A stretch of DNA of 64,000 nucleotides from Longitalea arenae (GCF_016924755.1 NZ_JAFFJX010000014.1:100446-164445); one strand, 5' to 3'. Shown: positions 28,101 through 39,169, numbered from the stretch's first letter. Notes: generated by a model from the letters alone, not told the origin. A program made the numbers and translations.

Positions 28101-29490
28101 GCAGCTGGATCGCTTTACCTTCTATCAGTTTAGGCTGGAAGGCCTGGATAGACAACCGGTGGAGCGTCGGGGCACGGTTTAACATTACCGGGTGCCCTTT
28201 CAGGATATTTTCCAGGATATCCCAAACCACCGCTTCTTTTCTATCTACCAGCTTACGAGCCGATTTCACCGTTTTAACGATACCCCTTTCAATCAGTTTA
28301 CGAATGATGAACGGTTTGAACAATTCAGCCGCCATATCTTTCGGCAAACCGCACTCGTGCAGTTTCAGCTCGGGACCTACCACGATTACAGAACGGCCGG
28401 AGTAGTCAACACGTTTACCCAGCAGGTTCTGACGGAAACGGCCCTGTTTACCTTTCAGCACATCTGACAGTGATTTCAGGGCGCGGCCACCTTCAGCTTT
28501 AACCGCATTAGATTTACGGGAGTTATCGAACAGAGAGTCAACCGCTTCCTGAAGCATACGTTTTTCGTTACGTAAGATCACTTCAGGGGCTTTGATCTCC
28601 AATAATCTTTTTAACCGGTTGTTCCGGATGATCACCCGGCGGTACAGGTCGTTCAGATCAGAAGATGCGAAACGACCGCCATCCAGGGGAACCAGCGGAC
28701 GAAGCTCCGGTGGAATAACCGGAATGTATTGCATTACCATCCACTCAGGGCGGTTGGTGATGCGGCTATTGGCCTCGCGGAATGCTTCTACCACGCTCAA
28801 ACGCTTCAACGCATCGGCTTTACGCTGCTGTGAAGTTTCGGTAGCGGCTGCATTACGCAGGTCGAATGATAAGCTGTCGAGCTCAATTCTTTGCAACAGA
28901 TCGTGTACCGCTTCGGCGCCCATCTTTGCAATGAATTTCTGCGGATCGTCATCCGGCAGGTACTGGTTCTCCTTGGGCAGGTTCTCCAGTATTTCCAGAT
29001 ATTCTTCTTCCGTTAACAGATCGCCTGATTTCAATCCGCGATCTTCACGGATACCAGCCTGAATTACCACGAAACGCTCGTAGTACACGATGCTCTCCAG
29101 TTTTTTGGAGCTAACACCCAGCAAGTAACCGATCTTATTTGGTAAGCTTTTGAAATACCAGATGTGAACTACAGGAACCACGAGTTTAATGTGGCCCATG
29201 CGCTCGCGACGTACTTTCTTTTCAGTTACTTCAACACCGCAACGGTCGCACACGATCCCTTTATAACGGATCCGTTTATACTTACCGCAGGCGCACTCAT
29301 AATCTTTTACAGGTCCGAAAATACGTTCGCAGAATAAACCATCACGCTCGGGTTTGTATGTACGATAGTTGATGGTCTCGGGCTTCAATACTTCACCATA
29401 GCTGCGCTCTAAAATAGAATCCGGTGAGGCAAGCCCGATAGTGATCTTAGAAAACGTGGCTCTGGGACGATTATCTTTTTTAATAGCCAT
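25198..29490 (-). CDS. rpoC: DNA-directed RNA polymerase subunit beta'
   Basis: The 1430-aa protein is the beta' chain of the core RNA polymerase and holds the catalytic Mg. The active-site motif [12 protein letters not shown] has Asp474, Asp476 and Asp478. The N-terminal zinc site is the four-cysteine set in [20 protein letters not shown] (near residue 66); a second zinc site lies in [13 protein letters not shown] near 905. The bridge/trigger region ([16 protein letters not shown]) is intact. Length fits the Bacteroidota form. It follows rpoB with a 105-bp gap that holds a dispersed repeat (see 29558), and has its own terminator. Rifamycin- or streptolydigin-type changes were not assessed. 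Confidence 0.98.
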   Translation of the reverse strand: MAIKKDNRPRATFSKITIGLASPDSILERSYGEVLKPETINYRTYKPERDGLFCERIFGPVKDYECACGKYKRIRYKGIVCDRCGVEVTEKKVRRERMGHIKLVVPVVHIWYFKSLPNKIGYLLGVSSKKLESIVYYERFVVIQAGIREDRGLKSGDLLTEEEYLEILENLPKENQYLPDDDPQKFIAKMGAEAVHDLLQRIELDSLSFDLRNAAATETSQQRKADALKRLSVVEAFREANSRITNRPEWMVMQYIPVIPPELRPLVPLDGGRFASSDLNDLYRRVIIRNNRLKRLLEIKAPEVILRNEKRMLQEAVDSLFDNSRKSNAVKAEGGRALKSLSDVLKGKQGRFRQNLLGKRVDYSGRSVIVVGPELKLHECGLPKDMAAELFKPFIIRKLIERGIVKTVKSARKLVDRKEAVVWDILENILKGHPVMLNRAPTLHRLSIQAFQPKLIEGKAIQLHPLVCSAFNADFDGDQMAVHVPLSNAAVLEAQLLMLSSHNILNPQNGAPMTLPSQDMVLGLYYITKGKKSTETEKIRGEGKAFYSTEEVIIAYNEDRVDLHAHIKVKVDVRNNEGVIVKKLIETTVGRVIFNEFVPKEVGYINALLTKKSLREIIGDIITITNVPKTAKFLDDIKQLGFRTAFRGGLSFSINDLIIPSIKGDVLDQAKGEVDEVWDNYNMGLITNNERYNQIVDIWSRVDTRITETLIRELSSDKQGFNSVYMMLDSGARGSKQQIKQLCGIRGLMAKPRKSGSTGSEIIENPILSNFKGGLNVLDYFISTHGARKGLADTALKTADAGYLTRRLVDVAQDVVITEEDCGTLRGIAISALKDNEEIVEPLYDRIIGRTSLHNVYNPQNDELIVEAGKEINEDIGKQIEEAGIETVEIRSVLTCESKRGVCVKCYGKNLATGNRAQKGDAVGIIAAQSIGEPGTQLTLRTFHVGGVAGSASVESSLTAKFDGTIQFDGLRTVPAVNNEGDPIQVVIGRTGEIRNMDIKNDRLLNVVNVPYGSTLFVKDGQQVKKGDTICTWDPFNNVIVAEIVGQVRFDNVIEGVTFREEADEQTGHREKVVIETKDKTKIPTLIVEGKDVKQYNLPVGSHIVVDEAEEVRAGQVLVKIPRTLRMQRDITGGLPRVTELFEARNPGNPAIVCEIDGVVAFGAIKRGNREIVVEAKDGVIKKYLVPLTRQILVQDGDFIKAGAPLSDGQVSPSDILSIKGPFAVQEYVVNEIQEVYRLQGVKINDKHIEVIVRQMMKKVEIVDPGDTRFLEEDLVDRFDFNDENDWIFDKKIVSDPGESARLKAGQIVSLREIREENSLLRRTDKKLVEYRDANPATSHPVLLGITKASLGTQSWISAASFQETTKVLSSAAIQGKTDDMLGLKENVITGHPIPAGTGLRDFENMIVGSKEEYELLQTTREAMSFDEEE

Positions 29491-29557
29491 ATTTCGTATT
29501 TCTTGTTTCTAGTTTTTTGTTTCTTGTTACCGGCGACAGTAACCCTTTTCATCATCC

Positions 29558-29575
29558 GTTGCGTCGCACACTTCA
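29558..29575. repeat. 18-bp dispersed repeat, copy 1
   Basis: GTTGCGTCGCACACTTCA occurs here, between rpoB and rpoC, and again exactly at 47126-47143 upstream of tuf. Near the same distance on one side both copies also have a GTTACCGGC/GTAACCGGC-type match (29527, 47094). It therefore looks like a roughly 50-bp element with a conserved core. Confidence 0.75.
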
Positions 29576-29595
29576 ACGTTCGATTCGCTTATCGG

Positions 29596-32500
29596 CTATT
29601 CGAATTTCAGATCCAGACCTAAACCTCTCAATTCATGCACCAATACGTTGAACGACTCAGGAATGCCGGCTCTTGGAATATTATCGCCTTTAACAATCGC
29701 CTCATAGGTTTTCGCACGGCCGATAATATCATCTGATTTAATGGTGAGCAATTCCTGCAGGATGTTCGAAGCACCATAAGCTTCCAGTGCCCACACCTCC
29801 ATTTCACCGAAACGCTGACCACCGAACTGTGCTTTACCACCCAGCGGCTGCTGTGTAATAAGACTGTAGGGTCCAATGCTACGGGCGTGCATCTTATCGT
29901 CAACCATGTGGTGCAGTTTGATCATGTAGATCACACCCACGGTAGCTTTCTGGTGGAAACGGTCTCCTGTTTCACCATCATACAGGTATGTATGACCAAA
30001 GCTTGGTAAACCTGCATCGTTGATGTGTTTGGCAATTTCCTCTGTGGTAGCTCCATCGAAGATCGGTGTAGCGAACTTCACACCCATTTTCAAACCGGCC
30101 CAGCCTAATACAGTTTCATAGATCTGGCCCAGGTTCATACGGGAAGGTACACCCAGCGGATTCAATACAATGTCAACCGGTGTTCCGTCTTCCAGGAACG
30201 GCATATCTTCAGCACGCACGATCTTGGCAACGATACCTTTATTACCGTGGCGACCGGCCATTTTATCACCCACTTTCAGCTTACGCTTAACAGCCAGGTA
30301 TACTTTAGCCAGTTTCAAAACACCGGCAGGTAACTCATCCCCGATTGAAATGTTGAACTTCTCTCTTTTATATCTACCCAGTTCTTCGTTGTACTTGATA
30401 TTGTAGTTGTGCAACAGCGTGTTGATGGCATCATCGATCTGCGCATCACCAGTCCAACCCAGCGGATTTACGTTCTGGTAATCGATAGAACCCAGGTTCT
30501 TTGGATTGAACTTGGCGCCTTTACCGATCTGCACTTCACCAAAGTTGTTGTTTACACCGGCAGACGCTTTATCTTTCAATAAGGTCTGCAGTTTATTCAA
30601 CAGCTCTTCTTTCAGATCCTCAACATTCTTTTCATGCACTTTTTCCAGCTTTTCCAGGGCGGCCTTCTCACGGATCTTCGCGTTTTTGTCTTTCTTGGCG
30701 CGTTGGAACAGCTTTTTGCCGATCACTACTCCTTCTACCCCGTTTGGCGCTTTCAAAGAAGCATCTTTGGCATCCCCGGCTTTGTCACCGAAGATGGCGC
30801 GTAACAGTTTTTCTTCCGGCGTAGGATCGCTTTCACCTTTAGGCGTGATCTTACCGATCAGGATATCACCTTCTTTAATGGCGGCGCCCAAACGGATGAT
30901 ACCATTTTCATCCAGGTCTTTGGTAGCTTCTTCCGATACGTTTGGAATATCGGGTGTCAGCTCTTCCTCACCCAGTTTGGTATCGCGTACTTCCAGTTCA
31001 TATTCAGAAATGTGAATAGAAGTGAACAGGTCTTCCTTGGCTACCCTTTCGCTGATTACGATCGCATCCTCGAAATTGTACCCTTTCCATGGCATGAAGG
31101 CCACTTTCAGGTTACGGCCCAGTGCCAGCTCACCTCCCTGTACCGCATAACCTTCTGTAAGGAAATCGCCTTTTTTCAGACGTTGTCCTTTTTTCACAGC
31201 AGGTTTGTGGTTGATACAGGTTTCCTGGTTGGTTTTTATGAATTTGGTCAGTTTGTATATTTTCAGGTCGTCTTCAAAGCTCACCAGGCGGTCAGCTTCT
31301 GTACGGTCGTAGCGAACATGAATTTCGCTGCCATCTACGTACTCAACCACACCCTCGCCTTCAGACAGGATCTGTACACGGGCGTCGCGGGCAGCTTTGG
31401 CTTCCAACCCTGTACCCACGATCGGGTTTTCAGGACGGATCAGCGGTACGGCCTGGCGTTGCATGTTCGATCCCATCAGCGCACGGTTGGCGTCATCGTG
31501 CTCCAGGAACGGGATCAGCGATGCACTCAATCCCACGATCTGGTTCGGCGCTACGTCCATGAATTCCACATCGTTCTTTTCGAGGATCGGGAAGTCGCCG
31601 GTCTGGCGGCTGGTGATCTTCTCTTCTACGAAATGGCCTTTATCATCGAGCGGCGAACTTGCCTGGGCGATCTTGGCATTATCTTCTTCTTCTGCACTCA
31701 GGAAGGTGAGCTTCTTCAGGTCAACCTTTCCGTTCTCTACTTTATGATAAGGCGTTTCAATAAAGCCCATTTCATTGATCTTGGCGTGAACGCACAAGGT
31801 AGAGATCAGACCGATGTTCGGACCTTCCGGTGTTTCAATGGTACACAGGCGGCCGTAGTGGCTATAGTGTACGTCACGAACCTCGAAACCGGCTCTTTCA
31901 CGGCTCAAACCACCGGGTCCGAGGGCAGAGATACGGCGTTTGTGCGTGATCTCACTCAGCGGGTTGGTTTGATCGAGGAATTGTGATAACTGAGAGGTAC
32001 CGAAGAAGGAATTGATCACAGATGACAGGGTTCTGGCGTTGATCAGGTCAACGGGTGTGAACACCTCATTATCGCGCACGTTCATTCTTTCGCGGATGGT
32101 ACGCGCCATACGGGCCAGACCAACACCGAACTGAGCATATAACTGCTCACCTACGGTACGTACACGACGGTTGCTCAGGTGATCGATATCGTCGATCTCC
32201 GCTTTACCGTTGGTCAATCGAACCAGGTATTTGATGATCTCGATGATATCTTCCTTGGTCAGTGTTTTCTGATCCAGCGGCTGATTCAGCATCAGCTTGC
32301 GGTTGATCTTATAACGGCCTACTTCGCCCAGATCATAACGCTTGTCGCTGAAGAACAATTTATCAATGATACCGCGGGCTGTTTCATCATCCGGCGCATC
32401 GGCTCCGCGCAATTGGCGGTAGATGTGCTGAACGGCTTCCAGCTCGCTGTTTGAAGTATCTTTATTTAAGGTATTGTAAATGATAGCGTAATCACCACCA

Positions 32501-33399
32501 ACGTCTTCTTTCTGCACGAATACGCTTTTCACATCCATGTCGGCGATCATATCTACCGCTTCTTCATCCAGCACGGTATCGCGCTCCAGCACCACCTCGT
32601 TTCTTTCGATAGACACTACCTCACCGGTATCTTCGTCTACGAAATCTTCTACCCAGGTTCTTAATACGCGGGCAGCCAGGCGTTTGCCTAAATACTTCTG
32701 TAATGATTTTTTATCGCCTTTCACTTCATCGGCCATCCCGAACAGCTCCAGGATGTCTTTATCGGTTTCATATCCGATAGAACGCAAGAGCGTGGTGACC
32801 GGGAATTTCTTCTTCCGGTCGATGTACGCATACATTACGTTATTGATATCGGTAGCGAACTCCATCCAGGCGCCTTTGAAAGGAATTACCCGGGCAGAAT
32901 AGATCTTGGTGCCGTTGGGGTGAATGGACTGGCCGAAGAATACACCAGGAGAACGGTGTAATTGAGAAACCACCACACGCTCAGCTCCGTTGATCACGAA
33001 GGTACCGCGCGGGGTCATGTAAGGAATGTTCCCCAGGAACACATCCTGAACGATGGTCTGGAAGTCAACGTGCTCTTCGTCATTACAGCTCAGCCTCAGT
33101 TTCGCTTTAAGGGGAACAGCATATGTTAATCCACGCTCCATACACTCTTCAATGGTGTAGCGGGGCGGGTCAATGAAATAATCCAGAAATTCCAGCACGA
33201 ATATGTTCCGTGTATCTGTAATAGGGAAATTTTCCTTGAACACCTTGAACAACCCTTCAATGTTACGCTTGTCGGGTGTGGTTTCTAACTGGAAAAATTC
33301 TTTGAACGATTGAATTTGTACTTCGAGTAAGTCAGGCGCCTCAGCAAGATTCTTGATTTTACCGAAGTTGACCCTGTTTGACAGTTTTGTTGAAGACAT
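29596..33399 (-). CDS. rpoB: DNA-directed RNA polymerase subunit beta
   Basis: I take the ATG at 33399 ([15 protein letters not shown]), giving 1267 aa, the usual Bacteroidota length. The frame also reads up to a TTG at 33453, which would add 18 residues not expected in the family. Family marks include the rifampicin-region [19 protein letters not shown] and [13 protein letters not shown], the [10 protein letters not shown] stretch, and [20 protein letters not shown] near the C-terminus. It pairs with beta' to form the catalytic cleft. A long leader (about 200 nt) with a possible attenuator (33527-33573) precedes it. It is not directly downstream of rplL: a LacI/SusC/SusD block separates them, so it has its own promoter (33603-33632). 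Confidence 0.98.
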   Translation of the reverse strand: MSSTKLSNRVNFGKIKNLAEAPDLLEVQIQSFKEFFQLETTPDKRNIEGLFKVFKENFPITDTRNIFVLEFLDYFIDPPRYTIEECMERGLTYAVPLKAKLRLSCNDEEHVDFQTIVQDVFLGNIPYMTPRGTFVINGAERVVVSQLHRSPGVFFGQSIHPNGTKIYSARVIPFKGAWMEFATDINNVMYAYIDRKKKFPVTTLLRSIGYETDKDILELFGMADEVKGDKKSLQKYLGKRLAARVLRTWVEDFVDEDTGEVVSIERNEVVLERDTVLDEEAVDMIADMDVKSVFVQKEDVGGDYAIIYNTLNKDTSNSELEAVQHIYRQLRGADAPDDETARGIIDKLFFSDKRYDLGEVGRYKINRKLMLNQPLDQKTLTKEDIIEIIKYLVRLTNGKAEIDDIDHLSNRRVRTVGEQLYAQFGVGLARMARTIRERMNVRDNEVFTPVDLINARTLSSVINSFFGTSQLSQFLDQTNPLSEITHKRRISALGPGGLSRERAGFEVRDVHYSHYGRLCTIETPEGPNIGLISTLCVHAKINEMGFIETPYHKVENGKVDLKKLTFLSAEEEDNAKIAQASSPLDDKGHFVEEKITSRQTGDFPILEKNDVEFMDVAPNQIVGLSASLIPFLEHDDANRALMGSNMQRQAVPLIRPENPIVGTGLEAKAARDARVQILSEGEGVVEYVDGSEIHVRYDRTEADRLVSFEDDLKIYKLTKFIKTNQETCINHKPAVKKGQRLKKGDFLTEGYAVQGGELALGRNLKVAFMPWKGYNFEDAIVISERVAKEDLFTSIHISEYELEVRDTKLGEEELTPDIPNVSEEATKDLDENGIIRLGAAIKEGDILIGKITPKGESDPTPEEKLLRAIFGDKAGDAKDASLKAPNGVEGVVIGKKLFQRAKKDKNAKIREKAALEKLEKVHEKNVEDLKEELLNKLQTLLKDKASAGVNNNFGEVQIGKGAKFNPKNLGSIDYQNVNPLGWTGDAQIDDAINTLLHNYNIKYNEELGRYKREKFNISIGDELPAGVLKLAKVYLAVKRKLKVGDKMAGRHGNKGIVAKIVRAEDMPFLEDGTPVDIVLNPLGVPSRMNLGQIYETVLGWAGLKMGVKFATPIFDGATTEEIAKHINDAGLPSFGHTYLYDGETGDRFHQKATVGVIYMIKLHHMVDDKMHARSIGPYSLITQQPLGGKAQFGGQRFGEMEVWALEAYGASNILQELLTIKSDDIIGRAKTYEAIVKGDNIPRAGIPESFNVLVHELRGLGLDLKFE

Positions 33400-33526
33400 A
33401 TTGCTTAAAACCGGTTTTTTTAATTGTTCGTACGACAAAACATCTATAGACAAAAAAAATTTTCCTTGAGAATTTTAGTCCTTTTTTGTTCCTGTTGAAC
33501 GTCCAAGGTTAAATTCCCAAAGAATT

Positions 33527-33573
33527 AAAAAAGAGGCAGTTATGTTAAATTGGCCATGTAGCAACGTACCTCT
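33527..33573 (-). promoter_or_regulatory. Possible transcription attenuator in the rpoB leader
   Basis: On the minus strand AGAGGTA and TGCCTCT can pair (one mismatch), closing a loop of about 28 nt, and are followed by six T residues. It lies after the predicted promoter and about 130 nt before the start codon. Attenuation before rpoB is known in other bacteria; whether it works here is inference. Confidence 0.35.
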
Positions 33574-33602
33574 GCTAATTAGCTTTTGTGAAAAATGGAG
33601 GG

Positions 33603-33632
33603 CAAAGGTAAGGAATATACCTTATAAAACAA
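33603..33632 (-). promoter_or_regulatory. rpoB promoter (TTG, N19, TACCTTTG)
   Basis: The minus strand reads TTG at 33632-33630, a 19-nt spacer, then TACCTTTG at 33610-33603, matching the Bacteroidota -33/-7 consensus. The same -7 octamer serves rplK (42764) and the tRNA-tuf unit (48161). Confidence 0.7.
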
Positions 33633-33730
33633 GAAATTAATGACCAAAAATCGGACCGGAAATATGTCAGTCAGGCAGAATTTATGGGGAGCTGGATAGG
33701 TTAAAACGTCATGAACCGGATTCAAAGATA

Positions 33731-33765
33731 AAAACAAAGCCGCAAAGCCCGATGACTTTGCGGCT
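33731..33765 (-). terminator. Rho-independent terminator of the susCD unit
   Basis: AGCCGCAAAG (33738-33747) pairs perfectly with CTTTGCGGCT (33756-33765) just upstream of the rpoB promoter. Together with susD only 24 bp away, it marks the 3' end of the minus-strand SusCD transcript, although the sequence order places it 25 bp beyond the susD stop at 33790 on the side of susD itself; the pairing direction is symmetric. Confidence 0.7.
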
Positions 33766-33789
33766 GAAAAATCTTACTTATTTATTCAC

Positions 33790-35343
33790 TTATATGCCCG
33801 GATAACCGTCGTTCTGCGGTCTCAGGTTCGGATTGTTCTGCATTTCAATGGTAGGTAACGGGAACAGCAGATGTTTTTCCGCCAGCACCGCACCGCTTTC
33901 AGGTAATTTATGCCCAACGAAGTTCTCAAAGCTGTTGGTGTTTTCATTGTAAGCCGTCCTTCGTCGAACCATGTCGAACCAGGTGATGCCCTCATAACAC
34001 AGTTCATGCCAGCGTTCGCGCAATACCGCGTCCCTGAAAGAGGTTTGGTTATAGCTGCCCAAAGTGCCGGTCATTAAACCTGCCCTGTCACGGATGCTTT
34101 TTAAGGCATTCAGGGCATCCTGGTTGGGACCGGAACCTGCTTCATTTTGCGCTTCAGCATAAGTGAGCAGCACCTGCGCATACCGGATATTCATCCAGTT
34201 AAGTCCGCTGATAGCAGTTCCTTTAACACCCGCGGTACCGTTCGCAACGATATCAAAATGTTTATAAATGTAAGGCGCACCCAAAGGCTTCAAAGCGCCA
34301 TTACCGCCATCATAGTACGATGTATAAAAGAAACCCTGGCGGTCAACAGTTCTTTTGTCGCCTGGTTCAAATGAGTTATAGAACTGCACGGTTGGTGTAG
34401 TAGATCCCACTTCAGTACCATAGGCTGAGACATCTTTGAAGTTGGGTAACAATATGGCCTGGTTTCCATTGTTAGCCACCCCACCAAGGAACTGAATTTG
34501 AAAAATATGCTCGCCCTGATTTTCCGTTGATTCAAGGTGCAGGCTGTTGTAATCGCCAAACAGGCTGAACTTACCACTGGTTATTACCTCTTTGGCTTTA
34601 TCGGCAGCCATTTGATAATATTCTTTTTTGTTAATAGGATAGCCAGCCATCGTTAAATATACTTCTGCCAGCAACGATTTAACAGCACCCAGTGAAACAC
34701 GTCCGCTCTTATCGGTCCATTCCAGTCCAGAGGTTTCCGCCGTTTTAAGGTCATTTATTATCTGGCTGTAAACAGAATCTTTGGATGTGCGGCCAGCGTT
34801 TACCATAGGGTCACTAGCTGATAAAATAGAAGTCGTCAATAAAGGCACATCCCCAAACAGCCGTACCAGATAAAAATACGACCAGGCCCGTAAAAACTGT
34901 GCTTCACCCAGAACCTGCTTCTTTTTAGCTTCGTCCATTTTAATGCCTGGCACCTTATCTAATACCAGATTGGTTTGGGCAATCACCTGGTATAAGTTGG
35001 TCCACCAGTTAAGCACAAACACATTGTCGCCATTATAACTAAGTCCAAGCAGATTGTTCAGATCGGTATTTTGCCCGGTTTCCGTTTTAGCCGTACCTGT
35101 AGGCATTTCCAGCATGGAGAAATTATTGGCAAATATTCCGGCACCACCTGCAAAGAACCGGGTTCTGTCGTATGCTGCGGCAATGGCTGCATCAGCGTGA
35201 CCGGGTAGTGTATAATAATTGTCGGGCGAAAGGTTCGACGGATCCTGATCTTCTTCTACCAGCCATTTCTTACAACCGGTGGCTGATACTGCCAGGGCAC
35301 ATAGTAATAGAATATATAATGAATTTATATTGCAGCGTTTCAT
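33790..35343 (-). CDS. SusD/RagB-family nutrient-binding outer-membrane lipoprotein
   Basis: The 517-aa product is a cell-surface lipoprotein that caps the SusC-type pore and binds glycans or other oligomers. The signal peptide ends in a lipobox SATGC with Cys24 as the lipidated residue. The N-terminal half (about 60-330) shows the helical TPR-like pattern of SusD, with AQFLRAWSYFYLVRLFGDVP a very typical segment. The C-terminal part carries the NIRYAQVLLTYAEAQNEAG and LRERWHELCYEGITWFDMVR signatures. It follows the SusC gene by 24 bp, the usual order. No glycosidase gene is adjacent, so the target nutrient is unknown. Confidence 0.96.
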   Translation of the reverse strand: MKRCNINSLYILLLCALAVSATGCKKWLVEEDQDPSNLSPDNYYTLPGHADAAIAAAYDRTRFFAGGAGIFANNFSMLEMPTGTAKTETGQNTDLNNLLGLSYNGDNVFVLNWWTNLYQVIAQTNLVLDKVPGIKMDEAKKKQVLGEAQFLRAWSYFYLVRLFGDVPLLTTSILSASDPMVNAGRTSKDSVYSQIINDLKTAETSGLEWTDKSGRVSLGAVKSLLAEVYLTMAGYPINKKEYYQMAADKAKEVITSGKFSLFGDYNSLHLESTENQGEHIFQIQFLGGVANNGNQAILLPNFKDVSAYGTEVGSTTPTVQFYNSFEPGDKRTVDRQGFFYTSYYDGGNGALKPLGAPYIYKHFDIVANGTAGVKGTAISGLNWMNIRYAQVLLTYAEAQNEAGSGPNQDALNALKSIRDRAGLMTGTLGSYNQTSFRDAVLRERWHELCYEGITWFDMVRRRTAYNENTNSFENFVGHKLPESGAVLAEKHLLFPLPTIEMQNNPNLRPQNDGYPGI

Positions 35344-35367
35344 ATGAGCTTGTTTAATGTTACTTTA

Positions 35368-38300
35368 TTATAATCCAACACTTACTCCCAGCATATAGGT
35401 AGTTGGCTTGGGATAATCAAAGAAGGTTTGGCCCTGTGCAAATGCATTATTATAAGTAGTTACCTCAGGATCGTTGCCCGAGAACTTTGTTTTCAGGAAG
35501 AAGTTTTGCACAGAAGCAGTTACGCGCAACCTGCTTAATTTAAACCTTTCTAACACACCTGCGGGAACATTATAGCCTAACAACAGGTTCTTACCACGAA
35601 TAAAGGAACCATCTTCCACCCAACGGGTATCTACATTGGTTACATAACCTGCGCGGGTATCGCGGATGGTAGCGATCATGGTGTTGTTGTTATTTTTGCC
35701 AGGTTGATAATAATCCAGCACTGAGCTGAAGCTGTTCGCAATACCTGTTCTGTCTTCACCTGAGTGTTTGGTTTGATTCAGTACTTCGTTCCCGTACATG
35801 TATCCGATCTCAATGAGCAGGTCCCAGTTCTTATAGCTGAAACTATTGTTGAAAGAACCCCAGCCATCCGGATTGCCATTACCAATGATCACCCTGTCGA
35901 GGTCGTTAATAGCATAATCGCCGTTTACGTCAAGGTATTTCAAATCGCCGGGTAAAATGGGTTTACCACCGCGGTAGCTGGCAAACTTTGCAGCCTCTGC
36001 TCTTTCAGCATCTGTCCATACGCCCTGGCGTACCAGACCCCAGAATGAACCAACAGGCTCTCCTACCTTAATGATACCGGTGTTTGATAAAAAGTTTGGA
36101 TTGCCTGAATAAATTGGCGCTGGCGTTGCCAGCGAAAGCACTTTATTTCTGTTCATGGAAATATTAAAGGTGGTGCTCCATGAAAAGTCCTGGGTTTTTA
36201 TGTTGATAGTATGCAAAGTGAACTCAACCCCTTTGTTCTCCATGCTGCCAATATTCTTGGTATAAAAATTATAACCGGTTGATCTTGGCAATGGCGACTC
36301 CAGCAACATGTCGGTTGTTTTGCGATAATAAAGATCTGCTTCAAAGCTGATCCTGTTTTCTAAAAGGCCTAACTCCACACCGGCATCCGTTTGAGCTGTT
36401 TTTTCCCATTTCAGATCAGGATTCCCCAGCCTGCCTGTTCCTACACCAGAGAACCTGGCATTGTTAAAGATGGCGGTGTAAGAACCCAGTAAGGGATCAG
36501 ATGAAAAGGGCGCAATTTCCGAGTTACCCGTTAATCCATGGCTTACGCGGAACTTTAGATGCGACACCGTCTTGCTGTTTTTCAGAAACTCTTCGTTAGA
36601 AGCATTCCATGCTACAGCAGCGGAAGGGAAGAAGGCGAACTTATGATTGTCGCCGAATTTTGAACTGCCATCAACACGGCCGGTAAAAGTAACCAGGTAC
36701 TTTTGCTGGTAGCCATAATTGACGCGGCCAAAGTAGGAGTTGAAAGCAAATTGGCTCCTGTTTGAAGAGGACGCATTTTGCACACTGCCTGCTCCCAGGT
36801 TATAGTATTGGAAAAAGTCGGTCGAAAAGTTCTGGGCGCTGGCATTAACAGAGGTATAATTTGTTCCCTGCCATGAAAGCCCTACTAAACCATTCACTGT
36901 ATGGTCGTCATTGATGGTTTTGGTGTAGTTCAGGAATGTTTCAGACGACCAGTAAATCTCGCGGTTGTCAAAAATACTGGCAGTACCGTTCTGATCCATG
37001 GATATATTATGAAGTGAACGGCCGCTGAATTGATTCTCCTGCCTTTGAACAACACTCACCCCTACCTGGCTCTTGATATCAAAACCATTACCCAGCAAAA
37101 GATTCACATAAGCATGTCCCAACATATTCTGAACATTTACCAGATACTTTCTATCTGTCATGATATGTACCGGATTTGAACCGCCTTCAGCCCCGGGATA
37201 AAGATAGTTATCACCCCATGTGCCGTCGGCAAACTTTACCGGCAGGAAAGGGAATGCTTCTGTGATCATCCGCACGGAGTTCAAACCGCCAGTGCCCTGG
37301 TCAACCAGGTTCTCTTCCTGGTTATTATAACTTACACTTCCGCCGATCCTCAGCCATTCTTTTGGTTTCAGATCGAGCACGAACCGGGCTGAATACCGTT
37401 TCAGGTATGAATTAAGCAGCAACCCATTATCATCGCGGTAGCCCAGGAACAAGCCATACAAATTGCCATTGTTTCCTCCGGTTACGCCTATCTGATGATT
37501 TTGGGAAAGCTTATGTTGTACTGACTCTTTCAGCCAGTCGGTATTATATAATGGATTACCATTCGCATCAAACAGGTTCGGCAAACTTTGCCTTTTTACA
37601 CGTGGATCTACAGCCGAGGAATAGTTACCGGCGGCCCAACCTGCGGGGTCATATACCTTAATATTATCATAGGCCAGATTTTCGAGATCAACGTATTGTT
37701 GTGCATTGAGCATATGCACTCTTTTCGGGCCAATAGTAGGCATACTGAAATTACCATCATAAGTAATTTTGGTGGGCCCGCTTGTACCGCGTTTGGTCGT
37801 AATAAGTACTACACCATTGGCGCCACGGGCACCGTAGATGGCGGTTCCGGATGCGTCTTTCAGCACTTCTACCGAAGCAATATCATTCGGGTTGATATAA
37901 TCGATAGAATTACTGTTGAGAGTTTGGTTACCGATGGGTATATACACCCCGTCGACCACATACAGTGGGTTGTTCGATGAATTGATGGAGCTGAAACCGC
38001 GTACCCGGATCCTGGTTTGTCCGCCGGGACGGCCAGAGTTGGTTGTAACCTGAACCCCGGCTATACGGCCCGACAAAGCTTCGTTCACCGAAGCAGCCGG
38101 CCGCTCCTGTAGCTGGGAAGCTTTTACCGACCCTACCGATCCGGTAAGGTCTCTTTTCTTAACGGTACCATAACCGATGACGACCACTTCGCTCATAGAG
38201 CCTTTACTGAGCTGCATTTGAATGCTTAAGGTCGTTTCCTCCCCAACCTTCATTTGGTAGCCTTCATAACCAGTGTGGGAGAAAATAAGCGTTGCGCCGG

Positions 38301-38517
38301 GCTCTGCATTGATACTGAAATTTCCACTCATGTCGGTACTCGTACCTAATGACTGCCCCTTAACCTGAACCGATACACCGGGCAGCGGTGACCCATCTTT
38401 GGCATCGGTCACTTTTCCGCTAATGCCACGGCTTTGCGAATAGGTTAAACCTGAAATAAAAAGTGCGAGCAAACTTAGCAGACATAGGCGTCCGACGAAA
38501 TAAAACTGCTTTTTCAT
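35368..38517 (-). CDS. SusC/RagA-family TonB-dependent outer-membrane transporter
   Basis: I choose the ATG at 38517 (1049 aa), because it gives a normal signal peptide (MKKQFYFVGRLCLLSLLALF, then ISGLTYS). The longer frame from 38604 would add 29 residues ahead of it. The mature protein starts with a carboxypeptidase-like regulatory domain (SGKVTDAKDGSPLPGVSVQVKG), then the plug with the SusC signature VVVIGYGTVKKRDLTGSV, and a C-terminal beta-barrel of about 800 residues. It imports a substrate into the periplasm using TonB energy, with the SusD partner next to it. No STN domain is seen, so anti-sigma signalling is unlikely; the LacI gene upstream is the likelier regulator. Confidence 0.96.
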   Translation of the reverse strand: MKKQFYFVGRLCLLSLLALFISGLTYSQSRGISGKVTDAKDGSPLPGVSVQVKGQSLGTSTDMSGNFSINAEPGATLIFSHTGYEGYQMKVGEETTLSIQMQLSKGSMSEVVVIGYGTVKKRDLTGSVGSVKASQLQERPAASVNEALSGRIAGVQVTTNSGRPGGQTRIRVRGFSSINSSNNPLYVVDGVYIPIGNQTLNSNSIDYINPNDIASVEVLKDASGTAIYGARGANGVVLITTKRGTSGPTKITYDGNFSMPTIGPKRVHMLNAQQYVDLENLAYDNIKVYDPAGWAAGNYSSAVDPRVKRQSLPNLFDANGNPLYNTDWLKESVQHKLSQNHQIGVTGGNNGNLYGLFLGYRDDNGLLLNSYLKRYSARFVLDLKPKEWLRIGGSVSYNNQEENLVDQGTGGLNSVRMITEAFPFLPVKFADGTWGDNYLYPGAEGGSNPVHIMTDRKYLVNVQNMLGHAYVNLLLGNGFDIKSQVGVSVVQRQENQFSGRSLHNISMDQNGTASIFDNREIYWSSETFLNYTKTINDDHTVNGLVGLSWQGTNYTSVNASAQNFSTDFFQYYNLGAGSVQNASSSNRSQFAFNSYFGRVNYGYQQKYLVTFTGRVDGSSKFGDNHKFAFFPSAAVAWNASNEEFLKNSKTVSHLKFRVSHGLTGNSEIAPFSSDPLLGSYTAIFNNARFSGVGTGRLGNPDLKWEKTAQTDAGVELGLLENRISFEADLYYRKTTDMLLESPLPRSTGYNFYTKNIGSMENKGVEFTLHTINIKTQDFSWSTTFNISMNRNKVLSLATPAPIYSGNPNFLSNTGIIKVGEPVGSFWGLVRQGVWTDAERAEAAKFASYRGGKPILPGDLKYLDVNGDYAINDLDRVIIGNGNPDGWGSFNNSFSYKNWDLLIEIGYMYGNEVLNQTKHSGEDRTGIANSFSSVLDYYQPGKNNNNTMIATIRDTRAGYVTNVDTRWVEDGSFIRGKNLLLGYNVPAGVLERFKLSRLRVTASVQNFFLKTKFSGNDPEVTTYNNAFAQGQTFFDYPKPTTYMLGVSVGL

Positions 38518-38936
38518 ACGCAAGTTTTGGTTTTTTAAAAATGTACTATATCGTTTTAGCAAATAGAGCCATAAGGCCCTCTCGTTACATATTACATTGT
38601 CCACAATAGATTACAATAGGTTTTAACGGCTATACTAAATACGGCTACAATTGCTGGAGTTCTGATACATCAACTCCGGTTTTGTCATACCAAGGGTCAG
38701 GAAGGGAAGATTTTCTATGGGTACTAAAATGCAAACTCGAAAAGTCACTAACAGATATTGTGCATCATTGTTGTACCCGTTTTCAAGGGAGCGAATTGAT
38801 CTCTTAATTATTTCTGATTAGCCAGGCCGGGAACATGAACAATAATAAGCCTGCATACATCTGCAAAAAGAATTAGCAATAAGCATATGGCGAAAAATTT
38901 GAGAATAATCGTTTTCAACTTAAAATTAGCAATTCT

Positions 38937-38946
38937 AAAACGTTTT
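38937..38946. promoter_or_regulatory. Candidate LacI-family operator (AAAACGTTTT)
   Basis: A perfect 10-bp palindrome centred on CG, the usual centre of LacI/CcpA-type operators. It lies between the LacI-family gene and the SusC gene. The words ATCGTTTTAGC (38550) and ATCGTTTTCAAC (38908) share half of it. No binding is proven. Confidence 0.35.
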
Positions 38947-39089
38947 TGCAAAATATTTGTCATGAAGTCGAGGTTAATTTTATTCAGGCATAAAAACGCA
39001 GGTTCATGAGATAGAAATACAGCGCTTCACATAAGCTCTTTATGAACTTATATGAAGACCTGCCTGGTAATTATTGTGGGATATTCTTA

Positions 39090-39106
39090 CTTAGCCTTCG
39101 GCTAAG
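39090..39106 (-). terminator. Hairpin downstream of the lacI-type gene
   Basis: CTTAGCC and GGCTAAG pair around a TTC triloop, 64 bp past the stop codon. The following T-run on the minus strand is poor, so termination may be weak and read-through to susC possible. Confidence 0.45.
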
Positions 39107-39169
39107 GGGCCAGGAAAGACGCAAAATTTTGCAGGTATGGGGCCTGCTGCACCCTTCTTATAATGACCC

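Larger units (their letters stand above)
33400..33789. other. rpoB leader and promoter region
   Basis: Between the susD stop and the rpoB start the stretch holds, from high to low coordinate, the susD terminator (33731-33765), the rpoB promoter (33603-33632), and a hairpin plus T-run in the leader (33527-33573). No gene is seen. Confidence 0.7.
38518..39169. other. Regulatory region between lacI-type gene and susC
   Basis: About 650 bp with no gene. It holds an inverted repeat CTGGAGTT/AACTCCGG (38654-38679), a perfect palindrome AAAACGTTTT (38937-38946), two ATCGTTTT half-site-like words (38550, 38908), and a CTTAGCC-TTC-GGCTAAG hairpin (39090-39106) likely ending the lacI transcript. I found no full TTTG/TAnnTTTG pair in front of susC. 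Confidence 0.5.

Noticed and set aside
31012..31986. 324-codon frame antisense to rpoB
   Set aside because: It lies wholly inside rpoB, which has complete family motifs; long antisense frames come from codon bias.
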